From: Lachnospiraceae bacterium
GTDB taxonomy: Bacteria > Bacillota > Clostridia > Lachnospirales > Lachnospiraceae
Length of the DNA: 64,000 nucleotides
NCBI GenBank assembly: GCA_017623675.1
Contig: JAGAOO010000030.1
Coordinates: 20,154-84,153, forward strand
Direction of reading: 5' to 3'
Part shown: piece after piece, positions 33,614 through 42,485 of the stretch
Position numbering within the stretch: the first letter of the stretch is position 1
Layout: every line of letters begins with the position of its first letter
Translations under genes and position numbers: made by a program
The notes under the pieces: model-generated
Database searches by the model: none
Seen by the model: only the letters and a program-made list of their open reading frames with translations
What the model was told of the DNA's origin: nothing

Positions 33614-35227
33614 TTATTTCACATCCCGAATAATTTTACGGATTGGAAGAACACAACCCGGAGAAACAGACAATTCATCTATTCCCATTTCCAGGAAGGT
33701 TTCCGTCAATTCCATATCTGCTCCTAACTCTCCGCAGATACCTGCCCAGATGCCAGCCTCATGTGCATTTTTCGCCACCATACGAATCAATCGCAGAATT
33801 GCTTCATGGTGTGCATTATAAAATGGGTCTAACCGTGGATTCTGACGGTCAATTGCCAATGTATACTGGGTCAGGTCGTTGGTTCCAATACTAAAGAAAT
33901 CAACTTCCTTTGCAAGCAAATCACTGATGATTGCTGCTGCCGGTGTTTCAATCATAATTCCTTCTTCTACTTCACCAATCGGAATCCCCGCTTCCTGCAA
34001 TTCTGCCTTGATTGCAGAAGAAATTTCCTTTATCTGACGCACCTCTTCCACAGAAGTAATCATTGGATACATAATGGCGATATTACCAAAGGCACTTGCC
34101 CGGAACAATGCCCGAAGCTGAGTCTTGAATACCTCCGGTCTGGACAGGCAAATCCGAATGGCACGAAAACCAAGGGCAGGATTGTCCTCTTTCTCTAAAT
34201 CAAAATAGTCAACCTGTTTATCTGCACCAATATCCAGAGTACGAATAATAACTTTCTTGCCTGCCATGGTTTCTGCAACCCGCTTATATACCTGGAACTG
34301 TTCCTCCTCTGTTGGATAATCCTGAGATTCCAGATATAAGAACTCACTTCGGAACAAACCGATTCCTTCCGCATCGTTCATGAGAACGGTTGCAAGGTCA
34401 GCAACATTACCGATATTGGCATACAAATGTACTTTTTGACCGGACTGGGTAATGGTTTCTTTTCCCTTTAAGGTCTGGTATAACTCATTTCGTTCTTCTT
34501 CCTCTTTTTTCCGCTTCCGGTATTCCATAATTGTGGTTTCGTCCGGGTCGACATAAAGGATTCCTTCTTTTCCGTCTACTATCGCCAGCTTGCCGTCCCA
34601 CTCTTTCTGAATCTCAATACCAATTAATGCCGGTATTCCCATGGTTCTTGCTAAAATAGCAGTATGGGAATTGGTGGAACCAAGCTGTGTGACGAATGCC
34701 AACAGCTTCGACTTATCCATTTTGACGGTTTCACTTGGTGCCAAATCCTCTGCAACGATAATTACCGGTTCCTCGCCTAAGTCACCGTTGTTCCCTTTTC
34801 CTGTTAAAATGGATACCACCCGATCGGAAATATCCTTAATGTCTGCAGAACGTGCTTGGAAATACTCATCATCCATATTTGCAAACATTTCTGCAAAATG
34901 GTCACCGGTCATGGCTACTGCATATTCAGCATTGATTTCCTGCGTAGTAATCATGTTGGTTATTGAATCATTATAATCATCATCTTCCAATAACATGCTG
35001 TGAACTTCAAATATCTGTGCATTCACCTCTCCCACTTCCTGTACTGCTTTTTCATACAGTTCGCCAAGCTGCTCCACTGCCTTTGCCTTTGCTGCTTCGT
35101 AGCGGGAAAGTTCTGCATCTACATCATCCACGTGCCGCCGAACAACCTGTCCCTGTTCTTTGGAATAGAATAATATCGGCCCGATTGCAACCCCATTAAA
35201 TACTTTCTTTCCTGTATACTTCTCCAT
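33614..35227 (-). CDS. ptsI: PTS enzyme I (phosphoenolpyruvate-protein phosphotransferase)
   Basis: 537 residues, somewhat shorter than the usual ~570. The N-terminal HPr-binding and swivelling domain carries the phospho-His in GSTNSHTAILARTMG (near residue 187). The PEP-binding TIM barrel has EGIGLFRSEFLY, VIIRTLDIGADK, SIGTNDLTQYTLA and the catalytic Cys in GICGELGAD. It transfers phosphate from PEP to HPr, supplying the beta-glucoside PTS encoded at 55-57 kb. It follows ptsH by 79 bases and is likely in the same transcript, with a Cof phosphatase gene after it. Confidence 0.93.
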   Translation of the reverse strand: MEKYTGKKVFNGVAIGPILFYSKEQGQVVRRHVDDVDAELSRYEAAKAKAVEQLGELYEKAVQEVGEVNAQIFEVHSMLLEDDDYNDSITNMITTQEINAEYAVAMTGDHFAEMFANMDDEYFQARSADIKDISDRVVSILTGKGNNGDLGEEPVIIVAEDLAPSETVKMDKSKLLAFVTQLGSTNSHTAILARTMGIPALIGIEIQKEWDGKLAIVDGKEGILYVDPDETTIMEYRKRKKEEEERNELYQTLKGKETITQSGQKVHLYANIGNVADLATVLMNDAEGIGLFRSEFLYLESQDYPTEEEQFQVYKRVAETMAGKKVIIRTLDIGADKQVDYFDLEKEDNPALGFRAIRICLSRPEVFKTQLRALFRASAFGNIAIMYPMITSVEEVRQIKEISSAIKAELQEAGIPIGEVEEGIMIETPAAAIISDLLAKEVDFFSIGTNDLTQYTLAIDRQNPRLDPFYNAHHEAILRLIRMVAKNAHEAGIWAGICGELGADMELTETFLEMGIDELSVSPGCVLPIRKIIRDVK

Positions 35228-35306
35228 AAGCTCCTTCTTTCCTCATGCCTGTTTACACTATAACTTCCATTGCATCACATCAGCGAATCTTCCATCCGCT
35301 ATTGCA

Positions 35307-35564
35307 TTACAGATTAGCGCTAAAGAACTCTTGAAGGATTTTCGCTGTTTCTTCCTCGTTCTCACCACTAACTTCTACAGTTACTTCATCACCCTGCTTA
35401 ACGCCTAAAGCCATAATTGCCAAAAGCTTTCTGGCATCTGCGCTTCCCTTTGCCGTCTTAAGAGTGATTGTTTCCGGATGCTTCTTAGCCTCCTGTACCA
35501 GCATACCTGCCGGACGTGCGTGAATTCCTACCTCATCTGTGATTGTGTAATTAAATGCTACCAT
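35307..35564 (-). CDS. ptsH: PTS phosphocarrier protein HPr
   Basis: 85 residues from the ATG after AAAGGAG. The active His lies in GIHARPAGMLVQEA. The regulatory site region reads ADARKLLAIMALGV: the residue aligned with Ser-46 of classical Gram-positive HPr is Lys, so HPr kinase could not phosphorylate it and CcpA corepression through this protein is not expected. First gene of the ptsH-ptsI unit, with its own promoter and a leader containing an intrinsic-terminator-like hairpin. Confidence 0.9.
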   Translation of the reverse strand: MVAFNYTITDEVGIHARPAGMLVQEAKKHPETITLKTAKGSADARKLLAIMALGVKQGDEVTVEVSGENEEETAKILQEFFSANL

Positions 35565-35640
35565 ACTGTTTTCTCCTTTCACATCTTTTAAATAGTTTGT
35601 ATATTTTTTATGATTGAATACATGATTGAGAAATATTAAT

Positions 35641-35691
35641 AAAAAAACCCGAACAAAATAAGAAATTCCCTGTTTCTTATCACGTCCGGGT
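35641..35691 (-). terminator. attenuator-like terminator in the ptsH leader
   Basis: A minus-strand hairpin, CCCGGAC...AAGAAA/TTTCTT...GTTCGGG, is followed by seven T residues. It lies between the ptsH promoter (35751-35779) and the ptsH start (35564). No gene ends upstream on this strand, so the terminator must act inside the ptsH leader. Confidence 0.7.
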
Positions 35692-35750
35692 AATGCCAAC
35701 TCAATGTTACACCCCAAATAGAGTATGTAGTTCAATCAATATTTGATTTT

Positions 35751-35779
35751 ATTTTAATATGGTGGTCTGAATTTGTCAA
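35751..35779 (-). promoter_or_regulatory. promoter of ptsH-ptsI
   Basis: TTGACA (35774-35779), 17 bases, TAAAAT (35751-35756) on the minus strand, giving a leader of roughly 180 bases. Confidence 0.8.
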
Positions 35780-35840
35780 GTATTTCCTGCCCGGTCTTTT
35801 CTACGACTTTTTTTGGCAAACAGATATTTTGAAAATTCTC

Positions 35841-35869
35841 TTGCATTTCCTTCTATATACTAGTACAAT
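35841..35869 (+). promoter_or_regulatory. promoter of the riboflavin operon
   Basis: TTGCAT (35841-35846), 17 bases, TACAAT (35864-35869), about 25 bases before the FMN aptamer and divergent from the ptsH promoter. Confidence 0.8.
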
Positions 35870-35891
35870 ATGCCCTAGTAAGTAAATATTC

Positions 35892-36000
35892 TTCAGGGCA
35901 GGGTGCAATTCCCTACCGGCGGTACAGCCCGCGAGCCGCAAGGCATGATTCGGTGTAATTCCGAAGCCGACAGTATAGTCTGGATGAGAGAAGAAGGTAG
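35892..36000 (+). ncRNA. FMN riboswitch (RFN element)
   Basis: The canonical RFN blocks occur in order: TTCAGGGCAGGGTGCAATTC, CCTACCGGCGGTA, AGCCCGCGAGCC, GATTCGGTGTAATTCCGAAG, CCGACAGTATAGTCTGGATG and GAGAAGAAG. It controls the five-gene riboflavin operon downstream through the terminator at 36009-36033. Confidence 0.97.
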
Positions 36001-36008
36001 AATGAATG

Positions 36009-36033
36009 CTCTGGAATCCCTGTATTCCAGTTT
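36009..36033 (+). terminator. riboswitch-controlled terminator
   Basis: CTGGAAT...ATTCCAG followed by six T residues, just after the FMN aptamer. A second hairpin, GCCCTGATT...AATCAGGGC with TTTTAT (36054-36080), lies closer to the first gene, giving two possible stops in tandem. Confidence 0.8.
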
Positions 36034-36103
36034 TTTGTTTTCCATGCAGCTTTGCCCTGATTTTCAATCAGGGCTTTTATATATTCAGAAGGGAGCATGT
36101 CAC

Positions 36104-36673
36104 ATGAAATTAGCTGTTATTTTTCCGGGAATCGGTTACCATACTGATAAACCCCTTTTATATTACGGAAAAAAACTAGCAAAGGAATATGGTTTTGAAA
36201 TCGTGGAAGTAACCTACGGTCCCTTTGATAATAATGTCAAGGGTTCGCCGGAGAAAATGAAGGAAGCCTTCCAAAAAGCCCTGTCCCAGACGGAGGACTG
36301 CTTGAAAGATATTGATTTTACCCAATACAATAATATTCTTTTCCTTTGCAAAAGCGTAGGGACTGCTGTTGCTTCTGCTTTTGCAAAAAATCATCAACTA
36401 ATGACTTACAATGTATATTACACCCCCGTGGCCGGTTCCTTTGATTTCATGGGAACCGAAGGCATAGTTTTTACCGGAACCAATGACCCATGGGTTGAAA
36501 CTGACGCAATCAAACAGGGCTGTACGGAGCATGGTCTTCCTCTTTATATTACAGAGGACGGAAATCACTCCTTAGAAACCGGCGATGTCTTAAAGGATGT
36601 AGCTAATTTATCCGTCATTATGACACACACAAGAGATTATATAGAATCTATTGCCCGGGAGGTGCAGTCATGA
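36104..36673 (+). CDS. alpha/beta-hydrolase-like protein, first gene of the riboflavin operon
   Basis: 189 residues. A first strand AVIFPGIGYHTDKPLLYY precedes a nucleophile elbow with Ser in FLCKSVGTAVA (first Gly replaced by Cys). An Asp in VFTGTNDPWV and a His in EDGNHSLE complete a plausible catalytic triad, as in KANL3/Tex30-like small hydrolases. The start is the ATG after AAGGGAG. It lies between the FMN riboswitch and ribD, overlapping ribD by four bases (ATGA), so it is coregulated with riboflavin synthesis. The role is unknown; a phosphatase/esterase step or flavin salvage is speculation. Confidence 0.8.
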   Translation: MKLAVIFPGIGYHTDKPLLYYGKKLAKEYGFEIVEVTYGPFDNNVKGSPEKMKEAFQKALSQTEDCLKDIDFTQYNNILFLCKSVGTAVASAFAKNHQLMTYNVYYTPVAGSFDFMGTEGIVFTGTNDPWVETDAIKQGCTEHGLPLYITEDGNHSLETGDVLKDVANLSVIMTHTRDYIESIAREVQS

Positions 36674-37758
36674 ACGATGAAGCATACATGAGACGTGCCA
36701 TAGAGCTTGCAGTGCTGGCTGTGGGCAAGACCAATCCCAATCCTATGGTTGGGGCTGTCGTTGTAAAAAATGGAACTATTATCGGAGAAGGCTATCACCA
36801 ATATATCGGCGGTCTTCATGCAGAGCGCAATGCACTGGCAAATTGCAAAGAATCCGCTGAAGGTGCCACTATCTATGTAACCTTAGAGCCATGCTGTCAT
36901 TATGGGAAAACCCCTCCATGCACGGAGGCAATTATCGAACACAAACTGGCAAAGGTAGTTATCGGTTCCCGAGACCCCAATCCAAAGGTAGCGGGAAAAG
37001 GTGTTTCTATCTTACGTGAAGCAGGAATCGAAGTTGTAGAAGACTTTCTGCGTGATGAATGTGATGCATTGAACCCGGTCTTTTTCCATTATATTCGGAA
37101 GAAGGAGCCCTATGTGGCACTGAAATACGCCATGACCGCAGACGGCAAGATAGCAGTCAATTCCGGTGAGTCCCAATGGATTACAGGAGAAACTGCAAGG
37201 AATCATGTCCATGAACTTCGGAATTATTACAAAGGAATTCTGGTTGGAATCGGAACGGTATTACAGGACAATCCCCTGTTAACCTGCCGTATTCCGAATG
37301 GGAGAAATCCGATTCGAATCGTATGCGACACTCATTTACGAATACCTCTGGACTGCCAATTATGCAACACCACCAATCAAGCACCTGTCATTGTTGCCTG
37401 TGTGGATGACCCACAGAATAAGCAGTCTGCTCTGGAATCCAAAGGAGTACAGGTACTATTTGTAAAAGAAAAAAATGGAACCATTGATGTTATAGATTTA
37501 TTGCAGAAATTAGGTCAGATGGATATTGACGGCATCCTGGTAGAAGGCGGTGGTACCATCAATGCTGCTTTTATAGCAGCCAAACAGGTACACCATGTAT
37601 ACGCCTATGTGGGTGCACAGATTTTCGGCGGTATCAATCGTTTTACTCCCGTCAGTGGTGTTGGTATCCAAAGGGTTGCAGACAGTTTCCGGCTCACCCA
37701 TCCGAAGGTTCAGACCTTTGGAAAGGATGTTTTGGTGGAATACGACTGTGGGTGCTAG
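36670..37758 (+). CDS. ribD: bifunctional riboflavin deaminase/reductase RibD
   Basis: 362 residues. The N-terminal zinc deaminase domain has HAERNAL and PCCHYGKTPPC, the metal ligands and catalytic Glu. The C-terminal reductase (~145-362) has ALKYAMTADGKIA, VGIGTVLQDNP and ILVEGGGTINAAFI. It converts the GTP-derived diaminopyrimidine to the ribitylamino-uracil phosphate. Second gene of the operon, translationally coupled to the hydrolase gene by an ATGA overlap. Confidence 0.95.
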   Translation: MNDEAYMRRAIELAVLAVGKTNPNPMVGAVVVKNGTIIGEGYHQYIGGLHAERNALANCKESAEGATIYVTLEPCCHYGKTPPCTEAIIEHKLAKVVIGSRDPNPKVAGKGVSILREAGIEVVEDFLRDECDALNPVFFHYIRKKEPYVALKYAMTADGKIAVNSGESQWITGETARNHVHELRNYYKGILVGIGTVLQDNPLLTCRIPNGRNPIRIVCDTHLRIPLDCQLCNTTNQAPVIVACVDDPQNKQSALESKGVQVLFVKEKNGTIDVIDLLQKLGQMDIDGILVEGGGTINAAFIAAKQVHHVYAYVGAQIFGGINRFTPVSGVGIQRVADSFRLTHPKVQTFGKDVLVEYDCGC

Positions 37759-37820
37759 TCCTTCAAGCCCTTTGTGCCAGAAACAGATTTTTATTTTTGA
37801 AGAAAGGAGACTGTTCCATT

Positions 37821-38528
37821 ATGTTTACAGGTATTATAGAAGAAACGGGAACTGTAAAGAAAATCATTGGTCATCAGACCTCCGGCTTTATTGAAATCAA
37901 AGCAAAAAAGGTACTGGAGGGTACAAATATCGGCGACAGTATTGCGGTAAACGGGGTCTGCCTTACGGTAACAAAGCTACAAAGTGACAGCTTTGTGGCA
38001 GATGTCATGGCAGAAACCCTGCGCAAAACGAATCTGGGCAGTCTTCCCATTGGTGCCAATGTGAATCTGGAACGTGCCATGGCAGCAGGAGGACGCTTTG
38101 GCGGACATATTGTAAGCGGACACATTGACGGTACGGGAACCATTCAGTGCTTGAAACCGGAGGGAAATGCGGTGTGGGTAACCATTCAGGCACCGGCTTC
38201 TATCCTGCGACTGATTGTAAATAAAGGCTCCATTGCCATAGATGGCATCAGCCTTACCGTTGCCTATGTAGACGACTCCGTATTCAAGGTGTCAATCATT
38301 CCCCATACCGGAGAAGAAACTACCCTTTTGAAACGAAAACCCGGAGATATCGTCAATCTGGAAAATGATGTGATTGGTAAGTATGTAGAAAAACTGCTGC
38401 TCCCTTATACCGGAGCATCTGCTTTGGCCGAGAATCCTACTATCCCACAGGCTACCGATTCTTACACCACAGCTTCGCAGACTTCCGGTGGTATTACCAT
38501 GGATTTTCTACGGGAGCATGGATTTTAA
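37821..38528 (+). CDS. ribE: riboflavin synthase alpha chain
   Basis: 235 residues, with two lumazine-binding repeats: MFTGIIEETG...NGVCLTV...HIVSGHIDGTG and the second with DGISLTVAYVD and HTGEETTLLKRK. It dismutates two 6,7-dimethyl-8-ribityllumazines to riboflavin. The start ATG follows AAAGGAG by 11 bases. A 40-residue C-terminal tail (SALAENPTIPQATDSYTTA) exceeds the usual length. Confidence 0.95.
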   Translation: MFTGIIEETGTVKKIIGHQTSGFIEIKAKKVLEGTNIGDSIAVNGVCLTVTKLQSDSFVADVMAETLRKTNLGSLPIGANVNLERAMAAGGRFGGHIVSGHIDGTGTIQCLKPEGNAVWVTIQAPASILRLIVNKGSIAIDGISLTVAYVDDSVFKVSIIPHTGEETTLLKRKPGDIVNLENDVIGKYVEKLLLPYTGASALAENPTIPQATDSYTTASQTSGGITMDFLREHGF

Positions 38529-38574
38529 CTCATTTTATTTTATATAATCTATTCTTAATTAGGAGGAACTTGCT

Positions 38575-39786
38575 ATGGAATTCGAATTTTCAACCATAGA
38601 ACACGCACTTGATGAACTGCGTGCCGGAAAGATTATTCTCTGTACCGATGACCCGGACCGAGAAAATGAAGGCGACTTTATCTGTGCAGCAGAATTTGCC
38701 ACCGGCGAAAACATCAACTTTATGGCAGTTCATGGGAAAGGCTTAATCTGTATGCCAATGTCAAAGGAACTGGCAGACAAACTGAATGTACCACAGATGG
38801 TTTCTGAAAATACGGACAATCACTGTACCGCATTTACCGTCAGCATCGATCATGTAGATACTACAACCGGTATCTCTGCTTATGAGCGCTCCATTACTGC
38901 AATGAAAGCAGTTGCCGATGATGCCAAGCCAAATGATTTCCGCCGTCCGGGACATATGTTCCCTCTGGTAGCCAGAACCGGAGGCGTTCTGGTTCGTAAC
39001 GGTCACACGGAAGCAACGGTAGATTTAATGCGTCTGGCTGGCCTTAAACCTTGTGGTCTTTGCTGTGAAATCATGGCAGAGGACGGACACATGATGCGGA
39101 CACCGGAATTAATTGAAATTGCAAAAGAATATAATATTGCATTTATTACCATTAAAGACTTACAGGATTACTGCCGTCTTCATGAAAAGCATGTCAGCCG
39201 GGAAGCCGAGGTTAACCTGCCAACCGAATATGGAACCTTCAAGGCATATGGCTATGTCAGTGACATTACCGGCGAGCATCACATTGCTTTGGTCAAAGGT
39301 GACATCGGAGATGGCATGGATGTGCTCTGTCGTGTTCATTCCGAATGTTTAACCGGAGATGTCTTTGGTTCCCTTCGCTGTGACTGTGGGCAGCAGCTGG
39401 CAAATGCCCTGTGTCAGATTGAAAAAGAGGGTCGGGGTGTTCTTCTGTATATGCGGCAGGAGGGCCGGGGCATTGGATTAATCAATAAATTAAAAGCCTA
39501 TGAACTTCAGGAAAGAGGTCGGGATACCGTAGAAGCCAACTTAGACTTAGGCTTTGCTCCGGACCTGCGGGAATACTGGGTAGGTGCCCAGATTCTTCGG
39601 GACTTGGGAATCAAGGAACTGCGTCTGCTAACCAACAATCCAAGTAAGATATATGGACTGGACGGTTATGGCTTAAAGATTAAAGAGCGTGTGCCGATTG
39701 AAGTACCGGTGCAGAAATATGATGCATTTTATATGAAGACGAAGGAAGAAAAAATGGGACACATCTTTACACACTTAAATAAATAA
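38575..39786 (+). CDS. ribBA: bifunctional DHBP synthase/GTP cyclohydrolase II
   Basis: 403 residues. The N-terminal RibB domain (~1-200) has [25 protein letters not shown] and [12 protein letters not shown]. The C-terminal RibA domain (~205-400) has [20 protein letters not shown] (zinc cysteines), RQEGRGIGL and LLTNNPSKI. It supplies both branches of riboflavin synthesis. The start has AGGAGG upstream. Confidence 0.96.
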   Translation: MEFEFSTIEHALDELRAGKIILCTDDPDRENEGDFICAAEFATGENINFMAVHGKGLICMPMSKELADKLNVPQMVSENTDNHCTAFTVSIDHVDTTTGISAYERSITAMKAVADDAKPNDFRRPGHMFPLVARTGGVLVRNGHTEATVDLMRLAGLKPCGLCCEIMAEDGHMMRTPELIEIAKEYNIAFITIKDLQDYCRLHEKHVSREAEVNLPTEYGTFKAYGYVSDITGEHHIALVKGDIGDGMDVLCRVHSECLTGDVFGSLRCDCGQQLANALCQIEKEGRGVLLYMRQEGRGIGLINKLKAYELQERGRDTVEANLDLGFAPDLREYWVGAQILRDLGIKELRLLTNNPSKIYGLDGYGLKIKERVPIEVPVQKYDAFYMKTKEEKMGHIFTHLNK

Positions 39787-39799
39787 GGAGGATTAAATT

Positions 39800-40261
39800 A
39801 TGAACACATTAGAAGGAAAATTAGTTGCACAGGACATGAAGGTAGGAATCGTTGCATCTCGTTTCAACGAATTCATTACCAGCAAGTTATTAGGCGGTGC
39901 CATTGACGGTTTGGTTCGTCATGGTGTAAAGGAAGAAGACATTACCACTGCCTGGGTTCCGGGTGCCTTTGAGATTCCATTAATTGCAGGAAAGATGGCA
40001 AAGTCCGGCAAGTATGATGCTGTCATCTGCGTAGGTGCTGTGATTCGTGGAGCTACCAGTCATTATGATTATGTATGTAACGAGGTATCTAAGGGAATTG
40101 CACAGGTTTCTCTGCAATCAGAAGTTCCGGTATTGTTCGGTGTTGTAACCACAGATAGCATCGAACAGGCAATTGAGCGTGCCGGTACCAAAGCCGGAAA
40201 TAAGGGTTATGACTGTGCTTTGTCTGCTATTGAAATGGTGAACTTAATTAAACAGATTTAA
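39800..40261 (+). CDS. ribH: 6,7-dimethyl-8-ribityllumazine synthase
   Basis: 153 residues, full length. Motifs include [39 protein letters not shown] (catalytic His) and [24 protein letters not shown]. It condenses the products of the RibA/D and RibB branches. Last gene of the operon, preceded by AAGGAGG and followed by the hairpin at 40269-40294. Confidence 0.97.
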   Translation: MNTLEGKLVAQDMKVGIVASRFNEFITSKLLGGAIDGLVRHGVKEEDITTAWVPGAFEIPLIAGKMAKSGKYDAVICVGAVIRGATSHYDYVCNEVSKGIAQVSLQSEVPVLFGVVTTDSIEQAIERAGTKAGNKGYDCALSAIEMVNLIKQI

Positions 40262-40268
40262 AAATCGA

Positions 40269-40294
40269 GGTGCCACTCTAACCAGAGTGGCACC
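40269..40294 (+). terminator. hairpin after ribH
   Basis: GGTGCCACTCT...AGAGTGGCACC, an 11-bp perfect stem, eight bases after the ribH stop. The following tract is CTTCAAAA, so the T run is weak. It probably marks the operon end. Confidence 0.65.
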
Positions 40295-40431
40295 CTTCAA
40301 AATGTAGACAAAACTATATATTAAATTTATATCAATATTATGGTTTATCGACATCTCAATAAATAGGAATTTACCAAATCGACAAATTACCATTTGTCAA
40401 ACTCAAAATGACAATTCTATCTGTAACATTC

Positions 40432-40851
40432 TTATTTCTCCAACTCAGAAGTACAATGTGGACATCTGGTTGCATCAATAGCAATCTCGCTCTTGCAGTA
40501 TGGACATTTCTTTGTGGTTGGTTTCTCTTCTTTTTTCTTCTTGAACTTATCACCAACACCGTTAATCACCTTAATCATACAGAAAATTACGAATGCCGTA
40601 ATCAGAAAGTTAATAACTGCTGTAATGAAATTACCATATGTCAGTACAGGTGCCAAATCTCCTGTACCAAGCTTTACAGTCAGATTCGAAAAATCTATTC
40701 CTCCAAAAATTGCAAGAATCGGTGTAATAATATCTGCATTTAAAGAATTTACAATCGAAGTAAATGCACCACCGATGATAACACCCACTGCCAAATCTAA
40801 GGCATTGCCTTTCATAATAAACTTCTTAAATTCTTCCAAAAACTTTTTCAT
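40432..40851 (-). CDS. mscL: large-conductance mechanosensitive channel MscL with C-terminal zinc ribbon
   Basis: 139 residues. The first ~105 residues are MscL: FKKFIMKGNALDLAVGVIIG (TM1 pore helix) and NFITAVINFLITAFVIFCMI (TM2). Instead of the usual charged helix alone, the C terminus ends in a double-CxxC zinc ribbon, CPYCKSEIAIDATRCPHC. The channel releases solutes during osmotic downshock; a ribbon on the cytoplasmic bundle could modulate gating or assembly. Start chosen at the ATG with AAGGAAGG upstream. Monocistronic. Confidence 0.9.
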   Translation of the reverse strand: MKKFLEEFKKFIMKGNALDLAVGVIIGGAFTSIVNSLNADIITPILAIFGGIDFSNLTVKLGTGDLAPVLTYGNFITAVINFLITAFVIFCMIKVINGVGDKFKKKKEEKPTTKKCPYCKSEIAIDATRCPHCTSELEK

Positions 40852-40972
40852 TGGTGAATCCTTCCTTTCTCTTTCTAATGTTTCATTTTCATGTTTCTTT
40901 TTCATGTTTCATTTATATATTCCATTTATAAAAATTTATCATAGAATACCATACATGATAGCACTCCTTTTT

Positions 40973-41839
40973 TCAAGCACAAAGTAACAATAATGTTCCG
41001 GCTACGATTCCGACTAAGCCGATACCGGATTTTAAGTTCAGTTTTTCTTTAAACACCAGCCATGAGAAAAGTATGGTAATCAATATGCTTAATTTATCAA
41101 TAGGCACAACTACACTGGCAGGACCTGTTTGCAATGCACGATAATAGCAAAGCCACGAAGCACCGGTTGCCAAACCTGACAACAGTAGAAATATCCAGTT
41201 TCTTTTATCCAAATCCCGAATGGTACTCTGTGTTTTTGTGACAAATACTACCACCCATGCCATAACCAATACCACAATTGTGCGAATGGCAGTTCCCAGA
41301 GTGGAATCTATATTTTCCATGCCAACTTTTCCAAGAATAGAAGTCAGACTGGCAAATACAGCAGAAGCAATGGCATAGAAAAACCAACTTTTTGAAGTTA
41401 TTCCTTCTTTTACAATCGTTTCTTTCTTCTCTATCATCAGATAGGTTCCAATACCAATGAACAGCATGGAAATAATCTTTATTATGGTTATCTCTTCATG
41501 TAAAAACAACATTGCCAGCAACATGGTAAGAATCGTACTGGATTTATCAATGGGGGTTACTTTATTCACATCCCCCAGTTGCAATGCCCGAAAGTAACAC
41601 AGCCATGAAGCACCGGTTGCCAGACCGGAAAGTATCAAGAACAGGAATGTCCGCCCGTCAATAGTTCCGATTGTACTTTGCGTACCTTTTATAAATACCA
41701 GCAGCCAGGAAAACAATAGCACTACAATGGTTCGAAGTGCAGTTGCTACATTTGAATTCACATTCTTCATCCCACACTTTGCCAGAATGGATGTTATACC
41801 TGCAAAAAGTGCGGAACCAAATGCACATATGATCCACAT
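40973..41839 (-). CDS. EamA/DMT-superfamily transporter
   Basis: 288 residues, ten membrane helices made of two EamA repeats. The halves are strikingly alike: LFLILSGLATGASWLCYFRALQLG in the first is matched by FLLLSGLATGASWLCYYRALQTG in the second. Related proteins export or import small metabolites; the substrate is unknown. The start ATG has GAAGGGG upstream. Monocistronic, divergent from the XrtG locus. Confidence 0.88.
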   Translation of the reverse strand: MWIICAFGSALFAGITSILAKCGMKNVNSNVATALRTIVVLLFSWLLVFIKGTQSTIGTIDGRTFLFLILSGLATGASWLCYFRALQLGDVNKVTPIDKSSTILTMLLAMLFLHEEITIIKIISMLFIGIGTYLMIEKKETIVKEGITSKSWFFYAIASAVFASLTSILGKVGMENIDSTLGTAIRTIVVLVMAWVVVFVTKTQSTIRDLDKRNWIFLLLSGLATGASWLCYYRALQTGPASVVVPIDKLSILITILFSWLVFKEKLNLKSGIGLVGIVAGTLLLLCA

Positions 41840-42033
41840 ATGAACCCCTTCTTTCAAATTTCACCAATTTTTCATATAAATCCCTTAAAAAACATCCTCT
41901 ATATGTCGATATTAGTAAAACCAATAGTAAAATACAACATTATATTATAATTTTTGTTAAAGATTTACAATGAAAAATGAGATAAAAAGTATTATATTAT
42001 AGAAAGCAAAAGTTTTAGGTCGAGGTTGGAAGT

Positions 42034-42420
42034 ATGCAGAAGTATTATAAATATCAATATCGGTTTAATGCTTCACACAGCTTTGATTATATAAAGGAGC
42101 ATGAGCATCAGCATACATTTACTATTACTCTCTATGTGAGCAAAGTAAACCAATCAGAACAGATTATGTTCTTTGACTTTGATAAGGTGGTAAATGAATA
42201 CCTGAAACAATATGAGTATTCTGTATTAAATGAAGTACCGGTATTTGCTCATTTAGTACCCAACATTGAGAATATGGGAAATGTCTTTTATGACGACCTG
42301 AAATTCCTTCTTAAAAAGCTGGATATTAACCTTTACCAGTTGGATATTTCAGAGAACCCGTTAAGCACTTATCAGATATCCAGTCGCATTCATTTGCCGA
42401 CTGCATATCACGATTCATAA
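42034..42420 (+). CDS. stand-alone 6-pyruvoyl-tetrahydropterin-synthase-like protein of the XrtG locus
   Basis: 128 residues. The frame FNASHSFDY...HEHQHTFTITLYV and LNEVPVFAHLVPNIENMG follows the PTPS/QueD fold, with two or three His residues in zinc-ligand positions. The catalytic Cys region of true QueD is not evident, so enzymatic activity is doubtful. It starts the exosortase-G locus; a second PTPS-like domain sits at the C terminus of the membrane protein at 45190. Probably a structural or ligand-binding use of the fold. Confidence 0.75.
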   Translation: MQKYYKYQYRFNASHSFDYIKEHEHQHTFTITLYVSKVNQSEQIMFFDFDKVVNEYLKQYEYSVLNEVPVFAHLVPNIENMGNVFYDDLKFLLKKLDINLYQLDISENPLSTYQISSRIHLPTAYHDS

Positions 42421-42485
42421 ACACAAAGAAACCAACCGTTTTGATGTGTATTTTGTAACCATGTGAAAACAAAGGAGTGATTGTT

